Assembly: GCF_000003815.2 (NCBI RefSeq)
Contig: NC_049984.1
Coordinates: 7,019,252-7,053,301 of the forward strand
DNA length: 34,050 bases
Direction of reading: 5' to 3'
Origin: Branchiostoma floridae
Taxonomy: Eukaryota > Chordata > Leptocardii > Amphioxiformes > Branchiostomatidae
In this document: positions 26,233 to 34,050 of the stretch, piece by piece
Position numbering within the stretch: the stretch's first letter is position 1
Layout of the letters: each line of letters starts with the position of its first letter
Notes under the pieces: generated by a model
What the model was told of the DNA's origin: nothing
Seen by the model: only the letters and a program-made list of their open reading frames with translations
Databases searched by the model: none
Made by a program: the position numbers and the translations under genes

Positions 26233-26635
26233 AAGATGGTGTCTCCTTACCCTCCATACTAGTTCTGATATTCAAGCTGACTTGAGGATAAATGTTCAAA
26301 TTTCTTGGTAGAATATTTAAGAAAGTCACTAGTCTGTTACTAAACTTGTATACTCATATGATGTCCAGAATTTAGAATCACTGCTCTCCAAAGCATTGTT
26401 TAATCTAGTTCAACAGAACACCACTGTGTGTAAAAGAGTTCCTGATGATGTATTTGAGGCTTTTTCATTCAGCCCACCAGACTTTAAACAGTAAAATAGC
26501 ACCGTACATGTAGTCCCACAAGTGTTAAAGGGCAAGAAAACAACAGTAGTGTACATGATTGCTGTTGTCTAGGAAGGGACATGTACAATGTACTTTCTAT
26601 CCTGGGTAATAAAGATTATCATACTGCACTAGTCT
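26233..26635 (+). other. Proteasome 3' untranslated region
   Basis: Runs from the TAG stop to just beyond the AATAAA at 26608. No further open frame or repeat is seen. Cleavage is inferred 15-25 bases after the signal. Confidence 0.6.
26608..26613 (+). terminator. AATAAA polyadenylation signal of the proteasome gene
   Basis: A canonical AATAAA 376 bases after the stop codon, followed by a T-rich stretch (GTTTTATTTC near 26641). It is the best-placed signal downstream of the gene. Confidence 0.7.
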
Positions 26636-27689
26636 CTGGGAGTTTTATTTCAATATTTTTAAAGGTACCTTCTTGGAACAGTAAGGTAATTTTATGGCTC
26701 TCAAATGAATATAGATTTACACCTAATGCTTGGGTATACAAATCTTTATTGACATGACAAAAGTACAGCGCCTTTTGTAAGGGATATCTATAGGATGGAT
26801 AAGTCAACATATTGGGTCTGGCATGTCATTTACACTATTGGTTCTACGGTATAAGCATTTGTGGATATATTTGCCTACTTGTATGCAGTAAGGGTTATCG
26901 CTTCCCAAATGTAGTTGAATTTATGTGTAGAGCAGAGAGTAACAAATTCTTCAGAGCAAGCAGAAAGAAATGTGAACAGCTAAAAATGTATATGTAGATT
27001 GTTGAATGGTTGAAAAGAAGCTTAAAGTTATGTAAATCAATTTTCATGTCAAATTTCTACAATTTTGTATCATAGTAAGTGTTATGTGTTGGTTGACAAG
27101 ACAGGCTTGTCATTTCCATCATCTTAGTTTTCATGTAAATCCTCCAGCAACCATATGTTGGCGGCTATTTGAATTGTATTTGGATCACAGCAGCAGCATT
27201 TAACAGATGTAGGCAGTAATGCAACTTGGTGGGAATGACGTCAACTGAAAAGCCTGCCAGGTGCAAATTGATTGGTCCATAAAAAAAATTATTCAGGAAG
27301 GAATTTTTCAAAAACAGGTCTATCCAGGTAGCCTCAGCAAATTTCTTTCAAACTGCAGCACACTCTCTAAATTACATGTGAATCCTATGCTGGCTGTTAG
27401 GTTTGCAGTTTCTAGTTATGTTTACATGCAATAAGATACAATAGTGTTTGATGTACATGTGTTTGCAGTACCTTTCAGTGTACTATGTTAATCATTAGGG
27501 TGTGCTGTTGGCCAAAGGTCATGTAGTTTTTGAATTTCAATGAATACTGCTGTACAAAGACAGCATATAACATGTACATTTGTACCCAACCCTACCCGTG
27601 GCCCCACAGACCGACACATGCCTTCGATTCAAGTCTTAGAATATTCAAACACTTGGTGAGACCCAGTACTTTTAAAATGACATGTATTT
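26636..27689. other. No gene seen; intergenic
   Basis: Short open frames on both strands have no family resemblance. No paired terminal repeats were noticed. Confidence 0.45.
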
Positions 27690-28770
27690 AATTAGAAAGT
27701 TGCACCTGAAATAAATTGTAAAGACCGGAGTATCAGTAATGGTATATAATATAGCTAACTGGAGTTATCTGTAGGATGATGAACGTCTTTCACTGAGTGT
27801 GGGAAGTCGGCACTTATAAGACGGTTGAAGAAACTTCAGTGAAAATAATAGTGGATAATATAGTAAAACGAAGGTCTTACAATGTCACAGCACATGCCTG
27901 AACAGTATTTGTGACACATTTGATTTAAATGGCAGCCGGGGGTTTAAGCACCATAATTGGGATACAATTTTACAGGGTGACGCACAACCATGACAAGAAC
28001 TAATCATCGAGCCTGAGAATTAATGGCCCTCCCTCTCTTGCGGTGATAAACGTGGTCCTTAGGTTTTTAAGACAGCTACTCATCAAAACGAAAGGTCCTG
28101 AGGTGTCCCTCATTTGTCTACCTCACGTAATGTACTTCATTTGCTTAGGGAGGGCTTAAATGTGGCAAAAGAAGAGCTTTTGAATCGCCTCCGCCAACTT
28201 GTGTTGTAACTGATGTTTCCTTTAAGAAAGGAAGTGCAGAGAAATATAGGAGAAAGTTGCACCTTTATTTAAGAACTTTTGATAACGGTACATACTAACT
28301 GAAGATGCGTGCGCATGGGTTGATGAACGTTGTTCACCCACTGGGGCAAGTCGGCACTTATAAGAAGGCTGTAGAAGAGCTTAACTGAGAATAATCAGAA
28401 AGTTGCACTTAAAAGAACTTTTAATGAGCGGAGTATCAGTAACGGTACATACGTACTGAAGATAGGTGCATGTAGCTATAGGTCAATGAACGTCCTTCGC
28501 CTCAGGGACAAGGCGGCACCTAGAAGAAGGCTGTAGAACTTAACTGAAAATAATCATGAATGATATGGTAAAACGGAGGTGTTAAAATGTATCAACCGCT
28601 ACTAATCAAAAGGAAAGGTCCTGGGGTGTCCCTCAGTTGTTTCCCTCACGCAATTTAGGAATTACTTGTGGCAAAAGAAGAGCTTTTGAACCGCCTCCGC
28701 CTGCTTGTGTTGTAACTGGTGTTTTTTTAAAGAAAGGAAATGGAGAGAAATCAAGGAGATAAAATGATCC
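27690..28770. repeat. Tandemly duplicated non-coding block, two long copies plus a partial third
   Basis: The first part of the unit (AGTTGCACCT..., GGAGTATCAGTAA.GGTA, GATGAACGT, AAGTCGGCACTTATAAGA) occurs at about 27698, 28254 and 28400. The second part (CGAAAGGTCCTGAGGTGTCC, then GTGGCAAAAGAAGAGCTTTT and CTTGTGTTGTAACT) occurs at about 28085-28260 and 28610-28765. Copies are diverged with small indels. No frame is shared by the copies, so coding is unlikely. Confidence 0.8.
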
Positions 28771-29427
28771 GTATTCATGTATACATGTTCATACAAATCA
28801 AGGAAGGTATTACCGGTTAATATTCTTTGACGTGTGCAAGGTGGCGATCAAGGATTCGGTAGACGGAAAAAAAGTGGCAGTTGCCATGGTGTGGGCGTAG
28901 GATACGTACATGTAGGGGGAGAGTTTGAGCTTGCGCAGGAGTGGGGGCATCCCCACGTTTCTACAGTCTGCATGCCCACAGTCAAATAATTGTTAAACTA
29001 AAAATGCGCCAAAGGTAGGTGATTTATCGAGGTGGTCTGACAAAGCAAACATGAAGAAGCCACTGACAGTACATGATGTGCAGTCCTTCATATTCAATTG
29101 AAGCTTCAATCATTTACGATGGAAGAACTGCACAGCATGTACTGTGGCTTGTTAATGAGAAAGTTCCTTGCACATACTGGTTGTTTGTTTTGCAGTCTGT
29201 AAAACATTGATCAACTGCCACGAAGACTGATAGCCACATTGGTCGTAATCCCTCTAAACATATTCAATAGCATTTCAAGTCCATCAGACTCCCATCTTAA
29301 GCTGTGATTCTTCTGCTCTGTCCACGAAGATAATACTCTTCTTCCCTCTCCTCACCTGACCCCTTCTCTTGCAGTCATTCTATCGACCATGTAGTTTGTG
29401 CTTAGTAACCATAGTAATTTGTTTTGC
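28771..29427. other. No gene seen; intergenic
   Basis: Nothing beyond ordinary unique-looking sequence was recognised on either strand. Confidence 0.4.
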
Positions 29428-29800
29428 TTAGACCACGTTGATTTGATTATATGGATGACATCCTCTGGGAGCCCCCAAACTGATGCGAGCGTGCGAACTT
29501 TGGCCCCCAAAGAGTTGCCTTCATCATTAAATCTAAGTGGTTTGGAAGGTTGAACAAATGACCAGATACAGATATAATACCGAACAAAAGATTCTTTCTT
29601 TTTTTGTATCTTCACGTCTTCTTCTATGACCTTTGAATTGACGTTGACATTAGTGTACGTTTCTTTGTTATGTTGGCCTTTTGAAGCTGATTTGTACAAT
29701 TTAAAGCGTGGTTGAAAACGTTTTATTTCATTTTTGGAAACGATAGAAAATTGATGCGCGCTCGAATGTCATCCATATAATCAAATCAACATGGCCTTAG
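29428..29800. mobile_element. MITE, family B, copy 2
   Basis: Left GACCACGTTGATTTGATTAT then ATGGATGACATC; right TGTCATCCATATAATCAAAT then CAACATGGCCTTAG. The terminal repeats are ~34 bp and match copy 1 (3600-3930). The 115-residue minus-strand frame within it has no transposase features. Confidence 0.8.
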
Positions 29801-29869
29801 TTTGTTTCCATGATATTGACGACAGTAGCCACAGTGAAAATGATGTTTAACAAATGCCATGGCATTTCA

Positions 29870-30182
29870 GGCTAAATGGTCAACCACTTAACTTCATTGT
29901 TGAAAATTCTGGCATGTCCAGAGAAAAGATTATGGTGGTATTTTATATCCCTTGGAAGTCGAAGCCTTTTCCATCAGGCACTCATACTTTCCATTGCAAC
30001 ATCTGCATGTGAAACTTGGACACTAAAAAATTCTGATGAGATTCCTTTGCTTGCCTTCAAGATGCCTAAGGGTATAACACTACGTGATCGTACTCCAAAT
30101 GACGAAATCAGAGCTAAGCTAGGGATAGAGCACTTCATTGTCGATGCCATCCGGTTATGAAGGCTAAGATTGTTTGGCCATG
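29870..30182 (+). pseudogene. LINE (non-LTR retrotransposon) reverse-transcriptase C-terminal remnant
   Basis: The translation contains SIATSACETWTLKNSDE, then DEIRAKLGIEHFIVDAIRL, a stop codon (30158-30160) and, in the same frame, RLRLFGHV. The CETWTL ... LGIE ... RLRWFGHV pattern is characteristic of the region after the reverse-transcriptase domain of many animal non-LTR elements. The frame is broken by the stop and then by insertion of a mariner at the TA of 30183-30184. It resumes at 34029, where the translation continues MR, a stop, PPNT, matching the usual GHVMRMPPN continuation. Confidence 0.8.
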
Positions 30183-30257
30183 TACGAGGGGCGGTCAATA
30201 AGTAATGCCTCTGACCCATTTTCCATAGTAGGAGATTAATGAAACTTGGCACAGTTA

Positions 30258-30441
30258 TCAGTCTTTCTCTTCATAGGAACCACCCAGAGTTATGCATTTC
30301 TCCCATCGTTTGATGCAGCTCTGGACACCGTTTTTGTAGGACACCCCAGGTTGGTCCTCCAACAGATGCCTCATCAATGGCAGAAGAGGGACGACCAGGT
30401 CTGGGAGCTGTTTCCACAGACTTTCGGCCATTTCTTTATTT
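30258..30441 (-). pseudogene. mariner transposase, linker and C-terminal fragments
   Basis: From 30441 downward the frame reads GRKSVETAPRPGRPSSAIDE, the linker between the two DNA-binding motifs, so it continues directly from the fragment at 33691. Near 30364 there is a +1 frame change at a deletion junction, after which the sequence reads VQSCIKRWEKCITLGGSY and ends at TGA (30258-30260), the usual transposase C-terminus. The catalytic domain between these parts is absent. Confidence 0.88.
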
Positions 30442-30534
30442 CTTTATTATATTTCAGCCATACATAGTATGGTGAAATATATTGTATTCGTAATGTTTCT
30501 TTCTTCTTTCTCCTGTCAACTCTTCAAAGTGATT

Positions 30535-31080
30535 CATCTCCGCCGTTCCTGGACCGAATGACCTGAAATTTGGCACAGGGGTAGAATGGGCCAATACCGT
30601 GATGCTTTTTTCTCAGTTTTTTCATATCTGCCTCTAAAATGATTTTATTGAGATTTTGTGGTCAATTTTAGACCAAAACTGTATATTTTGGCCCCTGTAC
30701 CCTGGTATTACAATCAAATGAGCTGAAATTTGACAGAGATGTGCCTTAATAATGCCCCCATATAAATTCGATAACACTTTTGGTGTATAGTACAACAAAA
30801 TGCTTATTTTTGCGATTTTTTGACCAATTTTTGACAAAAAAGGACACTCTTGGCCCCTGTACCCTGGTATTACAACCAAATGAGCTGAAATTTGACAGAG
30901 ATGTGCCTTGATAATCTCTTCATATAAATTCAATAACACTTTCGGTGTACAGTGCAACAAAATGCTTATTTTTGGCCAATTTTTGACCAAAAAAGGACAC
31001 TTTTGGCTCCTGTACCCTGGTATTACAATTAAATGACCTGAAATTTGGTATAGATAGGCATTAGATACTTGGTAACAAGA
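30535..31080. repeat. Tandem repeat, unit about 155-160 bp, three to four copies
   Basis: CCCCTGTACCCTGGTATTAC begins units near 30694, 30854 and 31007. Each is followed by AATGA.CTGAAATTTG, ATAAATTC.ATAACACTTT and TTTGACCAATTTTTGAC; a weaker copy precedes them near 30540. The 204-residue minus-strand frame here is repetitive (ICQISAHL-like, VIPGYRGQ) only because the DNA is. Confidence 0.85.
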
Positions 31081-32365
31081 TTCAAGTAAAATTTTTGACA
31101 TAAACAACTTTAAAATGATTAATTTTGGCACTTTTCTGAGGGGAACTTTGTTTTCTTTTGGCCTCCTGACGTGACCTTCCGTGACCCCGCACAGAGCCAC
31201 ACCTGTGCGCGTCAGCCGGAGAGTTAATTGAATCAAAGACCTAGCCAATCAGCGAAGAGGAGGCCAAAGGCTAATTAATATTCATAAGCGGGGCCTCATG
31301 ATCCCGTATATAGCAGTGTTCCCGCCAGTGGGAGCGAAGCCCGCCTAAGGCTCTCGCATTTTAGACTATTCAGAAGGCTTTATATTGTATCAGTTCTTAG
31401 GGGCATATCTATGCTAATCGCAGCAGTCACTTAACTTCTCTTCAGGAGTTTAGCGTAACACTATTTCAGGTCAAACCGTCAAAGGCAACTAAAAACAAAC
31501 TTTAACGTTACTGAGTTCAACAGTACTTATAACTTGTTATCCGAAGTTGAAACGCTAGCGATGGTATTTTCGCTGCGCTGTTAGCTCCGTGCGACTGTTG
31601 TTGACGGTCTTATAATGGTATATTTTGCACCCCTGTACCCTGGTATGAGTAACATTTGGTATAGATAGGCATAAGATAGTTGGTAAAATGATCCAAGTAA
31701 AATTTTTGGCATAAAGTACTGTAAAAGGCTTAATTACAGCACTTTTTTTAGGGGAAATTGGTTTTCTTTCGTTCTCCATGCCATGACCTTTCGGACGTTC
31801 ACCCCACAGAGCCGACATCTGCACCTGCGTCTAGCCGGCAGGAAGAGTTAATTCAATTAATGGTTCAGCCAATCAGCGAAGAGGAAAGCGAAGGCTAATT
31901 AATATTCATAAGCGGGACCACACAATACGTTAACTTGAAGACTCAGGCCGTACAGACTTCTCGCCAGGATTTTTTCAAAGCGTCGGACAGGGGTCCGGGG
32001 GCCGCCGAATGTCCCTGGCGGGGTCCAGGGGCAGGGCCACTGTGGGGGGGACCCAGGTGGGCGAAGCCCCCCCCGGAAGCTCTTGCATTTTAGACTATTG
32101 AGAAGGCTTCTTTTATCAGTTTTTTTAGGGCCATATCTACGATAATCGTAGCAGTCACTTACTTCTCTTCAGCAGTTTGACTTTAGAATATTTCGGGTCA
32201 AAGCTTCAAAGACAACTAAAACCTCATAAACAACAAACTTTACTTAGCTCAACAGTATACAAAAATATTGTACGGGTTGCCATCCTTAGTTGAAGCGCTT
32301 ATTTATAGCGCTAGTATCTTCGCTGCGCCGTTAGCCGCCGTGCGACTTTTGTTGACGGTCTGATA
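31007..32365. repeat. Direct tandem duplication, units ~620 and ~740 bp
   Basis: Unit 1 (31007-31615) and unit 2 (31631-32365) share, in order, CTGTACCCTGGTAT, AAATTTGGTATAGATAGGCAT-type, GCCAATCAGCGAAGAGGA, GGCTAATTAATATTCATAAG, GCATTTTAGACTATT.AGAAG and GTGCGACT.TTGTTGACGGT. Unit 2 has ~105 extra bp of GC-rich sequence near 31960-32070. The units are diverged but fully collinear. Confidence 0.85.
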
Positions 32366-33647
32366 TCCCTACGTCGCCGCCTCGCTGATATTCCCACGGG
32401 CATTTTTCAAGAAAAATACCCAGCAAAAACGCTGTTCTGCGTCAAATTCTATTCTATAAAACATGTGGGACTCAGTGTTACAGTCTAAATATTTTGTAGA
32501 AGCACCGCTGTAGGAAAGAAGGTCCAAGCAATGTAAAACATCACGTAGCATGAAGTTCGCTGTCAACTGGCACACAGCACATGACTGTTTGAAACTCTAA
32601 GTCTAATCAACAGCCGTGTTTGATTGATAGCCGGCGGTCCTTTGATGAAGTCGGCGAAAGGTGCGTTAGTTAGAAAATCTGCGTTTAGTTTTGATACGTA
32701 ATTATAAGTTAGACAGTGGCGAGAATGATTATTTTCTCATCAATATTTCTCTTCAGAATTACTTGAACTTAATTGTACATCTAAACAATTGGCTTACCTG
32801 TGCAATGTTTATATGATTAATGATCAGTGTACTGAAATCATGTGTAACGTATGGCTCCTAGTCAATAGATCAGCATTTTCTCTATAGTGACCACCTGTCT
32901 ATAGTGGCCACATTTCCTAGTGCTGTTGTTGTTTGACATAAACTTTGAACATTTAAATTGTAAGTAACTTTAAACTGCCAGAGTTTCAGCCCAATAAAAC
33001 ACTCTCAGCGCCAGGGTATGAACAGACTGACCAGACAGACGAAAATAAATCCTCGAACAAGGTTCAATCGTATCTTCCGGGTCTGGCAGGAAGTTGTTAA
33101 ACTAAAATAAGAATAGGCTCGATGGCTGATTGCGTACAAAGTAAAACAGTTTAACAGTTTTACAGCTTGAAGAAAACAAACGCTCCTACAGTACCTGCAC
33201 CTGCTTGATAATTATTAAATCGTATGCCCTACTTGAATAAAAAAAAAAGTTCACTGCAATAATAAATGTACCCACATCACAAGGAGCTTATACTTTTTTA
33301 AACTTACACCTAGTTATCGTACTGAAAATTGTTAATGACATTACATGAAGTCATTCAACAATTTTCAGTCATGATGAAAATTTTCTGAATGGAAGGTGTG
33401 ATTATTGTCATTTTCTGAAAAATAGAAGCAAGCTCTGTTTTTACCTGGAATCAATTCACAATACCAGTCCACTTTGGGGGATAATGTACTGTTAATATGA
33501 TGTTCCATTTTTGCGCAGGGGTGATTTGGAACAGTCCAATGTTGCGTGGGAAGGGGTATGGCTGAAATATGCTGTATTTGCTCTTAAGCAAATGTCGGCC
33601 TTTCTAGTTTCTTTATTTGAATTTACCACATGCAAAAACAAGTGGAA
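32366..33647. other. Unannotated part of the insertion
   Basis: A/T-rich sequence with a run of ten A near 33240 and an imperfect inverted repeat near 33325-33365 (TGAAAATTGTTAATG / CAACAATTTTCAG). No coding or RNA gene was recognised. Confidence 0.4.
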
Positions 33648-33693
33648 GGGAGGACAAAACAGGTGTATCAACACCTTTACAAGTTGTCCTCCC
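33648..33693. repeat. Hairpin at the right end of the insertion
   Basis: GGGAGGACAA at 33648-33657 pairs with TTGTCCTCCC at 33684-33693, and inside it AGGTGT pairs with ACACCT around a four-base loop (ATCA). The outer stem overlaps the junction with the mariner remnant by two or three bases. Confidence 0.75.
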
Positions 33694-33843
33694 ATGTTTG
33701 AATTCAGGATGCCAGCGTTTTACAAGGTCATATGATGGGGCATCATCACCATAAGTTTCTTTCATTTCATCAAAAGTCTTCTTTGGTGTGCGTCCTTTCG
33801 AATACAAAAACCGGATCACTGCGCGACACTCAACTGGTTCCAT
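33691..33843 (-). pseudogene. mariner transposase, N-terminal fragment
   Basis: Fifty-one residues from the ATG: MEPVECRAVIRFLYSKGRTP, then a segment with DEMKETYGDDAPSYDLVKRW and ending EFKHG. This is the first helix-turn-helix DNA-binding motif of mariner transposases (RxVIxFL...KG...; DDAPSYxxVKRW..EFK). The frame leaves homology at 33691, where the 3.25-kb insertion begins, and ends in unrelated residues. Confidence 0.93.
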
Positions 33844-34028
33844 TTCACACCTGGTCCATTTCGCACCTGACTCAGTTCAAACACCAGTAAATTAGAAACC
33901 ACAATTAGTTCTGAGCTCTTTTTTGCAACACAATCTATAAAGATATGAATCATCACACATACAAAATTTCATCTAAATCAGACGACTGTTAGTGGGTCAG
34001 GGGCATTACTTATTGACTGCCCCTCGTA

Positions 34029-34050
34029 ATGAGGTAGCCACCAAATACTT
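34029..34050 (+). pseudogene. Continuation of the interrupted LINE remnant
   Basis: ATGAGGTAGCCACCAAATAC follows the right TA of the mariner. Joined in frame to the sequence before 30183 it continues the ...FGHV motif as M-R-stop-P-P-N. Only 22 bases are visible before the window ends. Confidence 0.7.

Larger units (their letters stand above)
30442..33690. mobile_element. 3.25-kb insertion inside the mariner remnant, type unclear
   Basis: The boundaries are defined by continuity of the transposase frame on either side (KHG | GRK). CCAT at 30439-30442 and CCAT near 33692-33695 could be a short target duplication, or chance overlap. The left end carries a TTTCTTTATTTCTTTATT tract, like an A-rich retroelement tail on the minus strand; the right end carries a hairpin. 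No protein is recognised inside. Confidence 0.6.
30185..34026 (-). mobile_element. mariner-family element, internally deleted and itself interrupted
   Basis: Terminal inverted repeats of 34 bp (30185-30218 and 33993-34026) begin CGAGGGGCGGTCAATAAGTA and differ at two positions. Both ends are flanked by TA (30183-30184 and 34027-34028), the mariner target duplication. Without the later insertion the element would be only ~590 bp, so most of the transposase, including the DDE/D catalytic core, is deleted. The remaining transposase pieces are on the minus strand. Confidence 0.92.

Noticed and set aside
30634-31248. 204-residue minus-strand open reading frame with internal repeats
   Set aside because: The protein repeats mirror the ~155-bp DNA tandem repeat; length and periodicity come from the array. 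No start context, signal or family likeness.
31300-32365. LTR pair explanation for the two ~260-bp direct repeats (31351-31610 and 32081-32365)
   Set aside because: The similarity continues far upstream of both repeats in the same order, so they are parts of a larger tandem duplication. No TG...CA ends, primer-binding site or gag/pol are seen.
30442-33690. Helitron explanation for the inner insertion
   Set aside because: A hairpin lies near one end, but there is no 5' TC and no 3' CTRR at the junctions, and the insertion is not cleanly between A and T.

Overview
The window looks like nuclear DNA of an invertebrate deuterostome, most likely a lancelet (Branchiostoma). It holds two intron-rich genes with GT-AG introns. 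One is a proteasome beta5 gene of very high vertebrate likeness. The other is a ZP/EGF/FN3 mosaic receptor. Around them lie many small inverted-repeat transposons, a habit well known in lancelets. There are no operons, Shine-Dalgarno sites or CRISPR arrays. Three runs of N mark assembly gaps.

Layout. 1-3599 has a degenerate tandem repeat, a G run, a (CA)22 microsatellite and no gene I can support. 4001-15409, minus strand, is one gene that I could chain through 27 coding exons with every phase matching and no frameshift, giving 1276 codons plus stop. It encodes a type I membrane protein: signal peptide, a long uncharacterised N-terminal region (SHFRG / EDPDGD motifs), a bacterial-Ig-like (Big_5-type) region, eight calcium-binding EGF repeats, one fibronectin III domain, a ZP domain followed by an RRRR furin-type site, a transmembrane helix and a short tail. 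About 6.7 kb of repeat-rich DNA (15.5-22.1 kb) separates it from the next gene. That island is largely two diverged copies of one ~2 kb unit, broken up by later insertions.

22190-26232, plus strand, is the proteasome subunit beta type-5 gene (six exons; the 5' part of exon 5 is lost in a gap). A TCTCGCGAGA core-promoter palindrome sits 16 bp before its ATG. The two genes are divergently oriented but too far apart to share an obvious promoter. Intron 4 carries a 100-bp palindrome ending exactly at the gap.

26.6-34.05 kb has no host gene. It holds a tandemly duplicated non-coding block (27.69-28.77 kb), a MITE (29.43-29.80 kb) and a nested set: a LINE reverse-transcriptase tail is split at a TA by a mariner element with 34-bp terminal repeats, and the mariner transposase remnant is itself split by a ~3.25-kb insertion full of tandem repeats.

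The most interesting items are the receptor architecture with recent EGF-cassette duplication, the wobble-only 100-bp hairpin in the proteasome intron, several short inverted-repeat transposon families present in multiple copies, and the three-level nested insertion.
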